A stretch of 64,000 bases of DNA from an uncultured Clostridia bacterium (GCA_934254815.1 CAKQME010000006.1:62001-126000); one strand, 5' to 3'; counted from the first letter of the stretch, positions 53,106-60,381 are shown. Made by a program: numbers and translations. The notes: generated by a model from the letters alone, not told the origin.

Positions 53106-53648
53106 TCAACCGACGCCGAAAATCTGAGCCAACCCCTGCCCGCAGGACATCTTTTTGCAGATGCAATCGGAACATCTTCTAAACGTTGCAAAAGTTTTTC
53201 TGGCTTTTTCTTCGTCGGAATAAACTTTCCAATAACCGCTTAGTTTAAGCCCCTCGGTAGGGCTTGCGATAAAACCCTTTACGTCGACCAGCGGATACCC
53301 CAAAAACACGCCTATTTCGTGCGGAAAATCTTCCTTTTTCATTCTGTTTTTTAAGATTCTGATAGCTTCTTCGGCGGTGTCGTAAGCGTAACCGCAAGAC
53401 TCCAGAAACTCCTTGTTCTCCTTGGAAAACAGAACTTTATTAAGCGCGTCTTTCTGATAAGTCAACACTAAAAATCTGTCGTTATTCTCTTTAAGACTGC
53501 AAAATTCGAAATTGCGTTTTTTAAAACACCCCGCTATCTTGCCCAAGTCCTTTTTTCCGCTTTTTTTAATGCTGACCATACTTGCGGGCTTTATTCCCGC
53601 AAACGTAACGCCGCAATTCTTGCCGATCGAATATTCCGTTTCGCTCAT
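53106..53648 (-). CDS. DUF3793 family protein
   Basis: 180 residues with the features of DUF3793: GVTFAGIKPASMVSI near the N-terminus, PHEIGVFLGYPLVDVKGFI in the middle and a Cys-rich C-terminus (FRRCSDCICKKMSCGQ). The family is common in Clostridia beside flavodoxin and ferrous-iron transport genes; its function is unknown. The Cys cluster could bind metal. The promoter has two inverted-repeat sites. Confidence 0.85.
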   Translation of the reverse strand: MSETEYSIGKNCGVTFAGIKPASMVSIKKSGKKDLGKIAGCFKKRNFEFCSLKENNDRFLVLTYQKDALNKVLFSKENKEFLESCGYAYDTAEEAIRILKNRMKKEDFPHEIGVFLGYPLVDVKGFIASPTEGLKLSGYWKVYSDEEKARKTFATFRRCSDCICKKMSCGQGLAQIFGVG

Positions 53649-53663
53649 ATCGCCCTCCGCTTG

Positions 53664-53780
53664 GTTAGTTGTTGCTAACTGTAAATTTTAAATTTAAGCG
53701 GAGCTATTCCGCTTAACGATTTTTCGGTTAGCGCTTGCTAACTCTGGATATAGTATAACACAAGAGGCGGGATATGGCAA
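53664..53780 (-). promoter_or_regulatory. Promoter of DUF3793-flavodoxin with two GTTAG-N6-CTAAC operators
   Basis: -35 TTGCCA (53775-53780) and -10 TATACT (53752-53757), 17-base spacer, minus strand. GTTAGCGCTTGCTAAC (53727-53742) covers the start-site region. GTTAGTTGTTGCTAAC (53664-53679) lies just before the ribosome site. The GTTAG/CTAAC arms resemble the core of DtxR/IdeR-type iron boxes. With a flavodoxin downstream, iron-responsive repression is a reasonable inference. Confidence 0.55.
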
Positions 53781-53833
53781 GCGTTTTTACATAGGTTTTA
53801 AAAAAATTTTTATATCGGAAATTTTATAGGCGG

Positions 53834-53890
53834 TTTACGTCTTTCTTTTATATTGTTAATATAAAAGCGCAAACTTGCGGCAAGGGTAAG
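53834..53890 (+). ncRNA. Degenerate, truncated copy of the TTGCTTGYAAGG RNA element with promoter
   Basis: TTTACG (53834-53839) and TAATAT (53857-53862) with a 17-base spacer, followed by GCGCAAACTTGCGGCAAGGG. This resembles the 5' end of the copies at 53983, 58500 and 58630, but the loop is altered and the rest is missing where repeat sequence begins near 53905. Probably a remnant. Confidence 0.35.
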
Positions 53891-53912
53891 AAAACAAAGA
53901 TATCAATTCGGT

Positions 53913-54280
53913 GGGATTCTTCACTTCGTTCAGAATGACAGAAAACATTAAACAAGTATGTCTTATTGTCAATATCAAGAGAGCAGACTTGCTTGCAAGG
54001 GTCTGCGAATGAAGATATTCATAAGGCGCTGCCTTTATTGTTTCGCAATAAAGGCGAAACTACTGTTTAAACGCTTTGGCGTTTAAGCGCCGAATAGCGG
54101 CAAGCGAAATATCCCATATTACAAGTATTCCGACCTTATTCAATGGGATTCTTCGGCAAAGCCTCAGAATGACAATAATATTATAGCCTATATGTCATAT
54201 TGAGCGTTAGCGAAATATCCCACTGTACAAGTAGTCCACCTTTATTCGGTGGGATTCTTCGGCAAAGCCTCAGAATGACA
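53913..54280. repeat. Third cluster of palindromic repeat units, one split by an insertion
   Basis: Type 1 units are at 53913-53940, 54145-54174 and 54251-54280, and a type 2 unit is at 54193-54222. Another type 2 unit seems split: its left part is at 53959-53968 and its right part (AGCGGCAAGCGAAATATCCCA) at 54096-54116, with about 127 bases between them. That insert is the structured RNA element described separately. No gene is seen in 53781-54338. Confidence 0.75.
53983..54091 (+). ncRNA. Structured RNA element, copy A (inside a repeat unit)
   Basis: A 5' hairpin GCAGAC/GTCTGC (53983-53988/54001-54006) presents the 12-base loop TTGCTTGCAAGG. A junction follows, closed by GGCGC/GCGCC (54025-54029/54087-54091). 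It contains a perfect 10-bp hairpin (54031-54040/54046-54055, loop TTTCG) and TTAAACGC/GCGTTTAA (54067-54074/54079-54086; its last pair competes with the closing helix). Same architecture as copy C at 58630. Promoter evidence is weak for this copy. Confidence 0.5.
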
Positions 54281-54311
54281 AAAATATATAAGGTCGGACA
54301 AATATATAGAT

Positions 54312-54326
54312 GCAACGTCACGTTGC
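54312..54326. repeat. 15-bp palindrome GCAACGTCACGTTGC
   Basis: Third occurrence of the palindrome seen after clpX and the GH78-like gene, again 12-15 bases beyond a stop codon (gene at 54339). A partial repeat CGTCACGTTGC follows directly. Confidence 0.6.
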
Positions 54327-54338
54327 CGTCACGTTGCC

Positions 54339-55283
54339 TCAGGTCGTAAGACATTTCCCGGTGGATGCGTCCTGATACATTACCCAGTACCCGTCACCCT
54401 TTAACCTGAACGGCGACGACGGTATAAACGAACAATACTCCTTTATCTCTTCGGGCTTTTCACCGTAGCGCCCGGCGACTCCGTAACATATGTATAGCGG
54501 CTTTTTACCGTCGTAAATTATCCCGACGACATAAAATTTTCCCTCGTCGTAATCGACTTTAACCCATTTGCTGTCGGGAACGGTTTCCGCAAGCTCTTTT
54601 TCTTCGGGGAAATTTTCGAATAACTTGTCTATCTCGCCTTTGACCTTATCGAAATAGTTGCCGCCGAAAGGCTTTTCAGCCGCTTCATCGCCGTATATGC
54701 CGAAATTGTAAGTTTCTTTCTCTTCTTCTCGCTCTTGCGCCGTCTCAGCGTTGCCATTTTCATTATCGCCGCCGTGTTCATCGGTTACATTCTCCTTTAA
54801 TCGTAAATTTTCGTCTACGTCCGCGTAGGCGTAATAGTTTTCGGTAGCGACGACCTCGTCGTCGTAACTCTCATCAGGCGGGTTATTTTTCTCCGCCGCG
54901 TTACCGACCTCGTCGACCGAACGCATGTTCTTCGCATTTTCAAGCACCTCCTTTACCGTTCTTCCGTTCTTTGAAAAGCTTCCGTAAGCGACCGCCGTTT
55001 CGCCGTCGGCAGAAGAATACGCCACAACGAACGCCGCGCCGTCGATATTTTCGGTTCGGAAAATTCCGCCGCTTGAAGAAATGTCGTAAGTTTCGGTTTT
55101 ACCCGCGTCGAAATATAATTTATAACAACCCTTTTCGAGCGCGGCGAGATTTATAAGAGATATTCTCACCGAATATTCGTTTCCGTCACGCGTGGCGACG
55201 GCTACGCCCCGCACTTTTTCGCCCGTAACGGCGAACCCCGCGTTTACTTCGTTTATGAGCGCGACTGTTTTTTCCGACTGCAT
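54339..55283 (-). CDS. Conserved clostridial protein of unknown function
   Basis: 314 residues from the ATG at 55283, which follows AAAGGAGA. The N-terminal roughly 130 residues form beta-rich sequence (GVAVATRDGNEYSVRISLINL). The middle (about 135-215) is acidic and low-complexity. The C-terminal 80 residues (SKWVKVDYDEGKFYVVGIIY ... GYWVMYQDASTGK) form a conserved-looking globular unit that I associate with hypothetical proteins of Clostridia. No signal peptide or membrane span is visible. I cannot assign a function. It is divergent from the methionine transporter operon. Confidence 0.65.
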   Translation of the reverse strand: MQSEKTVALINEVNAGFAVTGEKVRGVAVATRDGNEYSVRISLINLAALEKGCYKLYFDAGKTETYDISSSGGIFRTENIDGAAFVVAYSSADGETAVAYGSFSKNGRTVKEVLENAKNMRSVDEVGNAAEKNNPPDESYDDEVVATENYYAYADVDENLRLKENVTDEHGGDNENGNAETAQEREEEKETYNFGIYGDEAAEKPFGGNYFDKVKGEIDKLFENFPEEKELAETVPDSKWVKVDYDEGKFYVVGIIYDGKKPLYICYGVAGRYGEKPEEIKEYCSFIPSSPFRLKGDGYWVMYQDASTGKCLTT

Positions 55284-55443
55284 AAAACTCTCCTTTGAAC
55301 TTTCGTCCGCCGCAGAAAGCAAACCGTCGTTTTCTGTTACACCGAAAACGAGATTATCTGCGGCTACCTATATTTTATTATATTGCGCGGTAGCGGAAAA
55401 ACAGAACTTTTATAAAAAAATGCAAACGAATGTCGAAATTCGC

Positions 55444-55472
55444 TTGACAACCGACCGTATTTAGAGTATAAT
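55444..55472 (+). promoter_or_regulatory. Promoter of the T-box-metNIQ operon
   Basis: TTGACA (55444-55449) and TATAAT (55467-55472), 17-base spacer, an exact consensus sigma-A promoter. Transcription should start near 55479. Confidence 0.9.
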
Positions 55473-55478
55473 CTGCTC

Positions 55479-55783
55479 AACTGAATAAGAAAATGAATAA
55501 GAAAAGACGTTGAAGAAAAGAGTACGGTATCCGATTTTCACAGAGAGCTTTCGGTTGGTGTAAGAAAGAAAAAGGAGATACCCGAACATGGTTTCGGAGT
55601 CGCGCGCCCGAATATTTAAGGCGCGACGGGTGAGCCCGTTACAGCTACGGGGTATTAAAGCTTTCGAGGCGGCGTACCCGACGAGGCTTTTTCCGCGAGG
55701 AAAAGGCGAAATAAGGTGGTAACACGGCGACGTATATTCGGCGCCCGTCCTTATGCTTATAGCGTAAGGACGGGCGCTTTTTT
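55479..55783 (+). promoter_or_regulatory. Methionine-type T-box leader
   Basis: The leader has the T-box hallmarks: a Stem I base (GGTATC pairing with GATACC), an AGAGAG element followed by GGTTGGTGTAAG, and a specifier-loop segment CGAACATGG with ATG at 55588-55590 (Met codon). The T-box sequence AAGGTGGTAACACGG is at 55713-55727. It ends in a 13-bp terminator (55741-55753/55765-55777) with six T. The UGGU of the T-box bulge would pair with the ACCA end of tRNA-Met. Uncharged tRNA-Met should allow read-through into metNIQ. Confidence 0.92.
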
Positions 55784-55795
55784 GTAAGGTAAATT

Positions 55796-56536
55796 ATGAA
55801 CGAAATAATAAGAACAGACAATTTAACAAAGGTTTTCGGAGACGAGAAAAACGGAAAAACAACCGTATTAAACGGCGTAAACCTGTCGGTATCGAAAGGT
55901 CAGTCGGTAGGAATAATCGGCGCGTCGGGCGCAGGTAAATCCACGCTTATCAGGTGCATAAACGCCCTCGAAACGCCCACAAGCGGCTCGGTTTACTTCA
56001 ACAATCGCGACGTTTTCGGCTTCAACGCGAAAGAATTGAGGGAATACAGACGAAAAACGGCTATGGTTTTTCAATCGTTCAACCTTTTCGAACAGCGCAA
56101 CGCGCTTAAAAACGTAACTTTCGCTTCGGAAATAGCGGGCGTAAAGAATAAAGAAGCCGAAGAAAAAGCTATGAACGCACTGGATATGGTCGGGCTTAAA
56201 AACAAGGCTAAAAACTACCCGTCTCAACTTTCGGGCGGACAGAAACAACGCGTTGCGATAGCGCGCGCTCTCGTAACCGAACCCGAAATTCTGCTTTTGG
56301 ACGAAGCCACCTCCGCGCTTGACCCCGACTCTACCTCAGAAATTCTGCAACTGCTTTTAAAACTGAAAAGAGAATTATCGCTGACGCTTATCGCCGTAAC
56401 CCATGAAATGGACGTAGTTCGGAAGTTATGCGACAAAACCGCGGTTTTAAGCGGCGGCAAAATAGTCGGCTTCGACGACACCGAAAATATACTTAACCGC
56501 TCTATCGGTGAATTTAAAGGAGATATAACGATATGA
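55796..56536 (+). CDS. metN: Methionine ABC transporter ATP-binding protein
   Basis: The ATPase of the methionine importer. The 246-residue protein has Walker A GASGAGKST, the signature LSGGQKQR, Walker B EILLLDEATSALD and the switch histidine VTHEMD. It ends soon after the ATPase core, so the C-terminal NIL/ACT-type methionine-sensing domain present in E. coli MetN (343 residues) is missing. Transport would then not be inhibited by internal methionine through that domain. The gene follows the Met T-box and overlaps metI by 4 bases. Confidence 0.93.
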   Translation: MNEIIRTDNLTKVFGDEKNGKTTVLNGVNLSVSKGQSVGIIGASGAGKSTLIRCINALETPTSGSVYFNNRDVFGFNAKELREYRRKTAMVFQSFNLFEQRNALKNVTFASEIAGVKNKEAEEKAMNALDMVGLKNKAKNYPSQLSGGQKQRVAIARALVTEPEILLLDEATSALDPDSTSEILQLLLKLKRELSLTLIAVTHEMDVVRKLCDKTAVLSGGKIVGFDDTENILNRSIGEFKGDITI

Positions 56537-57195
56537 ATTCGGAACTTTGGAAAATAATAGGCGAAAGTTTTTTACAGACGGTTTATATGACGGTCTTTTC
56601 GACGATCGGTGCGTATATAATAGGACTTCCGGTCGGTATACTTCTCACCGTCACGGATAAAAACGGATTGTCACCGAATAAGATATTGCACGGCGCGCTG
56701 GCGTTAACGGTGAACGTGTCGCGGTCGATTCCGTTTATAATAATGTTGCTTCTCGTAACGCCCCTGACGCGAGCGATAACGGGAACGACCATCGGCGCTA
56801 CGGCAGCGCTCGTTCCGCTTATACTTTCCGCAGCCCCGTATGCGGCAAGGCTTGTGGAGGGGTCGCTCAAAGAAGTGAACGCGGGGGCAATCGAAGCCGC
56901 CGAAGCGCTCGGCGCAAGTAAAATGCAGACGGTTTTCAAAGTAATTATCCCCGAAGCAAAAACCGCGCTGATAACGGGGCTTGCCATAGCCGCTACTACG
57001 ATAATGGGTTATACCGCAATGGCGGGGTGCGTAGCTGCGGGCGGACTTGGCGAAACGGCGTATCAATACGGAACCGTAAGGCAGCAAAAAGCTATGTTAT
57101 ACATATCCGTAGTTCTTTTGGTCGCGCTTGTTCAAATATGTCAGGAAGGCGGGCTGTTTCTCGCCAAAAAATCAGATAAAAGAAATAAAAAATAG
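56533..57195 (+). CDS. metI: Methionine ABC transporter permease
   Basis: The membrane subunit of the D/L-methionine importer. The 220-residue protein has five hydrophobic segments and the EAA coupling loop EAAEALGASKMQTVFKVIIP near residue 120. GYTAMAGCVAAGGLGETAYQYG is typical of MetI. Its start overlaps the metN stop in ATGA. Confidence 0.95.
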   Translation: MNSELWKIIGESFLQTVYMTVFSTIGAYIIGLPVGILLTVTDKNGLSPNKILHGALALTVNVSRSIPFIIMLLLVTPLTRAITGTTIGATAALVPLILSAAPYAARLVEGSLKEVNAGAIEAAEALGASKMQTVFKVIIPEAKTALITGLAIAATTIMGYTAMAGCVAAGGLGETAYQYGTVRQQKAMLYISVVLLVALVQICQEGGLFLAKKSDKRNKK

Positions 57196-57207
57196 GAGTA
57201 AAAACTA

Positions 57208-58020
57208 ATGAAAACAATTAAAAAATTATTTATCGTCACACTCAGCGCATTATTCGCGTTCCCTTTCGCCGCTTGCGGCAAAAACGACAAAACACTTATC
57301 GTCGGCGCGACGGCAAGTCCGCACGCGGAAATTCTGGAATTTATAAAATCGGATTTCGAAGCCAAAGGCTATAAACTCGAAATAAAGCAGTTTTCCAAGT
57401 ACGAAACGATTAACCCAGCCACCGACGAGAGTTCTCTCGACGCGAATTTCTTTCAGCACAAGCCTTTTCTCGACAACTACAATTCCACCGAAAACGGAAA
57501 TCTTGTATCAGTCGGGGCGGTACACTTTGAACCTTTGGGCGCATATTCCGTCACGGGCGAAACGACAGACAGCCTGAAAAACTCAAACGCAAAAGTCGTT
57601 TTGGTTCCTAACGATAAAACCAACGAAGCGCGCGCGTTATTATTGCTCGAAGCGAACGGACTGATAACGCTTAAAAGCGGAGCAGGACTTAACGCGACGA
57701 AAGCCGACATAGTTTCCAACCCCTACTCGCTCGAAGTAAAAGAACTTGCCGCCGAACTTATAACCAACTCTTTAAAAGACTGTGCGCTTGCCGTAATAAA
57801 CGGAAATTACGCGTTAAGCGCAGGGTTATCGTTAAGCGACGCGGTAGCGGTCGAGAGTTCCGCGTCGAAAGCGGCTAAGACCTATGCCAACATAGTAGCT
57901 TGCAAACGTGAAAATGCGAACGACCCTAAAATACTTGCGCTTATCGAGTGTTTACACACCGACAAAGTAGCCGATTTTATAGCGAATAAATACAAAGGCG
58001 GAGTTGTCGCCGTCTTTTAG
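57208..58020 (+). CDS. metQ: Methionine-binding lipoprotein
   Basis: A NlpA/MetQ-type binding protein of 270 residues. The signal peptide ends in lipobox FAAC, and the mature part starts GKNDKTLIVGATASPHAEIL. LDANFFQHKPFLDNYN is a MetQ signature around the ligand pocket. The ribosome site AGGAG precedes the ATG, 12 bases after metI. A terminator follows. Confidence 0.95.
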   Translation: MKTIKKLFIVTLSALFAFPFAACGKNDKTLIVGATASPHAEILEFIKSDFEAKGYKLEIKQFSKYETINPATDESSLDANFFQHKPFLDNYNSTENGNLVSVGAVHFEPLGAYSVTGETTDSLKNSNAKVVLVPNDKTNEARALLLLEANGLITLKSGAGLNATKADIVSNPYSLEVKELAAELITNSLKDCALAVINGNYALSAGLSLSDAVAVESSASKAAKTYANIVACKRENANDPKILALIECLHTDKVADFIANKYKGGVVAVF

Positions 58021-58047
58021 CCGCCGATGGTCGAGTTTGAACCACGC

Positions 58048-58081
58048 AAAAACGCAATGGCATATACGACATTGCGTTTTT
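58048..58081 (+). terminator. Terminator of metNIQ
   Basis: A perfect 12-bp stem (58048-58059 with 58070-58081), loop of 10 bases; the 3' arm itself ends in five T. Confidence 0.85.
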
Positions 58082-58281
58082 GCGTTTATTTATCGCGGAC
58101 GTCAAGCCTATAAAATCGTGGCTATAAGAGCTATTATGCCTTTAAGCGCATCGCAATAGCTTTTTAGAAATTTACGATAAAAGTTATTTCTCATTTTTAT
58201 CCGCCGCTTTTATAACACTAAAATAATTCAAATACACTGTATTATATAAGGAATGCTATACAGAATTATATTAAAAAAATT

Positions 58282-58434
58282 TTTACAGCAAACAATTACA
58301 TACTATATTTAATCTTGGTGAAAACCAAAAATTAAAAATACCGCGAACAACGAGTTTGTATGAAATACAGACTTTAATATATCGACAGGCAAAATTCAAA
58401 CGGTTCGGGAATAATATTTTCGAACCGTTTTTTA
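58282..58434 (+). ncRNA. Small RNA candidate with its own promoter and terminator
   Basis: TTTACA (58282-58287) and TATATT (58304-58309) have a 16-base spacer. The predicted 5' end carries a hairpin TTGGT-GAAA-ACCAA (58315-58328) with a GNRA tetraloop. An intrinsic terminator AAACGGTTCG/CGAACCGTTT (58398-58407/58421-58430) runs into T. The product would be about 120 nt. No open frame of more than a few codons with a ribosome site is present. Nothing was recognised in 58082-58281. Confidence 0.45.
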
Positions 58435-58463
58435 CTGCGTTGTTGTTCGGAACACAGAAAGGA

Positions 58464-58607
58464 TTGAAAAAATCTGAAAAAATATGCTAAAATATAAGCG
58501 AGAAAATTGCTTGTAAGGGTTTTCGAGCGCAGTATTTCAACGAAAACGGCGATTTGCCGAAGAAAAATCGTAAGCAACGATAGTTGCCGACAAAATTCTA
58601 ATTTGTC
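58464..58607 (+). ncRNA. Structured RNA element, copy B, with promoter
   Basis: TTGAAA (58464-58469) and TAAAAT (58488-58493) with an 18-base spacer predict a start near 58500. The 5' hairpin GAAAA/TTTTC (58502-58506/58520-58524) carries loop TTGCTTGTAAGG (58507-58518) plus one G. TATTTCAACGAA follows, shared with copy C. A possible junction is closed by CGGC/GCCG (58547-58550/58586-58589) with inner GATTT/AAATC. A GACAAA/TTTGTC hairpin lies at the end. Confidence 0.55.
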
Positions 58608-58619
58608 ACGTTTCTATGT

Positions 58620-58746
58620 TATAATACAAGTGAAAAAGTTTGCTTGCAAGGACTTTTTCACGCCATATTTCAACGAACGGCTGTTATTTGCGTTTAGCAA
58701 AGAACATATTGCGAATGCAATATAAAAATTTATTTTTGTCAGCCGT
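58620..58746 (+). ncRNA. Structured RNA element, copy C, with extended -10 promoter
   Basis: An extended -10 (TGTTATAAT; TATAAT at 58620-58625) precedes a perfect 10-bp hairpin GTGAAAAAGT/ACTTTTTCAC (58630-58639/58652-58661) with loop TTGCTTGCAAGG. CATATTTCAACGAA follows. A junction closed by ACGGCTG/CAGCCGT (58677-58683/58740-58746) contains hairpins TTTGC/GCAAA and ATATTGC-GAAT-GCAATAT. All helices are perfect, which makes this the best-defined copy. Confidence 0.6.
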
Positions 58747-58791
58747 GTAATGTTATAATGTAACTGACTAACGGAAAGGAGAAACGCAGAA

Positions 58792-58995
58792 ATGCGAACT
58801 ATAACGAACAAAAAAAGAATAGTTCTTTATGCCGTATGCGCGTTTTTCTTTTGTCTGGCGGGCGTATTTCAGGCGGTAATTTGTTTTTATTCGGCTACGA
58901 TTGTACTTCGTAGCCCCATTCGTTTAAAACTTTTATATCGTTTATTAAGGCTTTTCGCTCAACAGCAATTCCGTCGGATTTTAATCTTTCGATAA
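58792..58995 (+). CDS. Possible small membrane protein, 3' part antisense to an HTH gene
   Basis: An ATG at 58792 is preceded by AAAGGAG at a plausible distance and by an extended -10 (TATAAT 58754-58759). The first 40 of 67 residues contain a basic start and one hydrophobic span (IVLYAVCAFFFCLAGVFQAVICF). The remainder reads through the complement of the helix-turn-helix gene and is basic and unusual. It may be the 5' remnant of a membrane protein gene truncated by a rearrangement near 58890. Confidence 0.3.
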   Translation: MRTITNKKRIVLYAVCAFFFCLAGVFQAVICFYSATIVLRSPIRLKLLYRLLRLFAQQQFRRILIFR

Positions 58996-59092
58996 TTTCC
59001 ACCGTAGACAACGGATTATTTTCGTCTGTTTCGCGATATAAAAAATCGTACAGCGCGAGCAACTTTATTTTTTGTACTTCACTTCTCGACAT
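58895..59092 (-). CDS. Truncated HTH protein resembling the N-terminus of WYL-domain regulators
   Basis: 65 residues (MSRSEVQKIKLLALYDFLYRE ... ALINDIKVLNEWGYEVQS) correspond to the DeoR/HTH_11-like DNA-binding domain that starts WYL-domain transcription regulators of about 300 residues. The WYL part is missing; the stop codon lies in a GGCTACGA/TCGTAGCC inverted repeat (58893-58900/58908-58915). Its start overlaps the MFS gene by 14 bases, so it is translated from that operon. Either a stand-alone HTH protein or a decayed regulator gene. Confidence 0.5.
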   Translation of the reverse strand: MSRSEVQKIKLLALYDFLYRETDENNPLSTVEIIERLKSDGIAVERKALINDIKVLNEWGYEVQS

Positions 59093-60320
59093 TTACACTA
59101 CCGTTATTACCCTTTATAAAGCGCGCTATAAGTGCGATAACGCAACAAATCGCGGCGCAGGCGATAAGGACGTAAAACACGACTTCCCAACCGTAATTAT
59201 CGGCAATCAGACCTAACCCGTAGGAACTCAACGTACTTCCGACGTAACAACAGCCGTTAAGCACTCCCGCCAAAAGTCCCGCGTTCGCCTTATCTTTATA
59301 ATAAAGCGGCAGCATACTCGTAATAATATTGTTCGTTCCCGACGTAAACAACGAAATTACCGACAAACATATCAACATAACAGCCGCCGAACTCTCTAAA
59401 AACAGAACGTTTACGACGAGCGCAAGCGTGGTAACGAGAAAAAACAATCCGCATAACGATACGAAGTTTTTTATATACTTATTGAAATATACCGCAACGG
59501 CAGTTCCGAACACCGCAATAAGCGGCAGAAATAAAGTCAATAATATACTTAAATAATCGGGCGTAGCGTACAATTCTTTCAATATAGTAGGAATCCACAC
59601 GGTTATGCCGTCTTTTTCCACGTTAGTTACGATTGCGAATATCGCCATTACGATTATCAACGACACAAACCCGAAATCGGCTTTCTTATTTGTCGTTTCG
59701 CTATCGGCGAGCGGCGTACTTTCACGGTTTTCGGTATTCTGCGTTTGCGATATAGACTTAAACGACAGAAACCATATAACGGCAATCGCCGGAAGTAATA
59801 CGGCGGCAAGATAGAAAATCGCCTTATATACCGATATCGCGGCAAATAACGCGCTTAATCCGTACACGGCAAAAGTGCCTACCGCGACCGTAGTACCCAT
59901 AATAACGACGGCTTTCGAGGTATATTTGCTATCTAACGTTTCGGATAAAAACCTGATTAAAAGCGACCATAAAAACGACAACGCCGCGCCGTTTATAAGC
60001 CATACTATTTTGAGCCACGCAAAATCGGTAATTACCGTAAGCATAAAATTACAGACGGCGGATACGATAAGCGCGAAAAATATAGTATATTTAACGTTGT
60101 ATTTTTTGCACAGAAGTCCGTTTACGATTTGCCCTGCACCGTAGGCAAAGAAAAATGCCGTTCCTACCGAGCCGCTTTCGGCGTGCGCTACTCCGAACTC
60201 CCGTTCTATAAGTATGATATTCGCGTTATAGCCCAACTTACCTAAATACGAGCAAGTGTAAACGAGCCAACATACCGCGATAGCCAAAACGTTTTTATTT
60301 AATAATTTTTTTTCGTTCAT
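59079..60320 (-). CDS. Major facilitator superfamily transporter
   Basis: A 413-residue, 12-span membrane protein. The N-terminal WLVYTCSYLGKLGYNANIILIEREFGV and the loop after helix 2 resemble organophosphate:phosphate antiporters (GlpT/UhpT type) and related sugar-phosphate or organic-anion carriers; the substrate is not evident. No ribosome site precedes the ATG; instead a TATAAT box lies 8 bases upstream, which could give a leaderless mRNA. The upstream terminator isolates it from the lipoprotein gene. Confidence 0.85.
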   Translation of the reverse strand: MNEKKLLNKNVLAIAVCWLVYTCSYLGKLGYNANIILIEREFGVAHAESGSVGTAFFFAYGAGQIVNGLLCKKYNVKYTIFFALIVSAVCNFMLTVITDFAWLKIVWLINGAALSFLWSLLIRFLSETLDSKYTSKAVVIMGTTVAVGTFAVYGLSALFAAISVYKAIFYLAAVLLPAIAVIWFLSFKSISQTQNTENRESTPLADSETTNKKADFGFVSLIIVMAIFAIVTNVEKDGITVWIPTILKELYATPDYLSILLTLFLPLIAVFGTAVAVYFNKYIKNFVSLCGLFFLVTTLALVVNVLFLESSAAVMLICLSVISLFTSGTNNIITSMLPLYYKDKANAGLLAGVLNGCCYVGSTLSSYGLGLIADNYGWEVVFYVLIACAAICCVIALIARFIKGNNGSVNVEK

Positions 60321-60329
60321 TTTTTTAAA

Positions 60330-60361
60330 TTATAACCCCCGCACGAAAGTATCGGCGGGGG
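60330..60361 (-). terminator. Terminator of the lipoprotein/DUF4838 operon
   Basis: CCCCCGC/GCGGGGG stem (60336-60342/60355-60361) with a 12-base loop and TTATAATTT after it on the minus strand. The T-tract is imperfect. Confidence 0.6.
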
Positions 60362-60381
60362 CGTTTCTTCGTTATATCTGT

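Noticed and set aside
53913..54280. Insertion sequence ends
   Set aside because: No transposase frame lies between the repeats, and the units are short palindromes rather than paired IS termini.
58616..58811. Short frame on the minus strand across the RNA elements (MFVIVRISAF)
   Set aside because: It crosses perfect hairpins of copy C, lacks a ribosome site and shows no protein-like conservation features.
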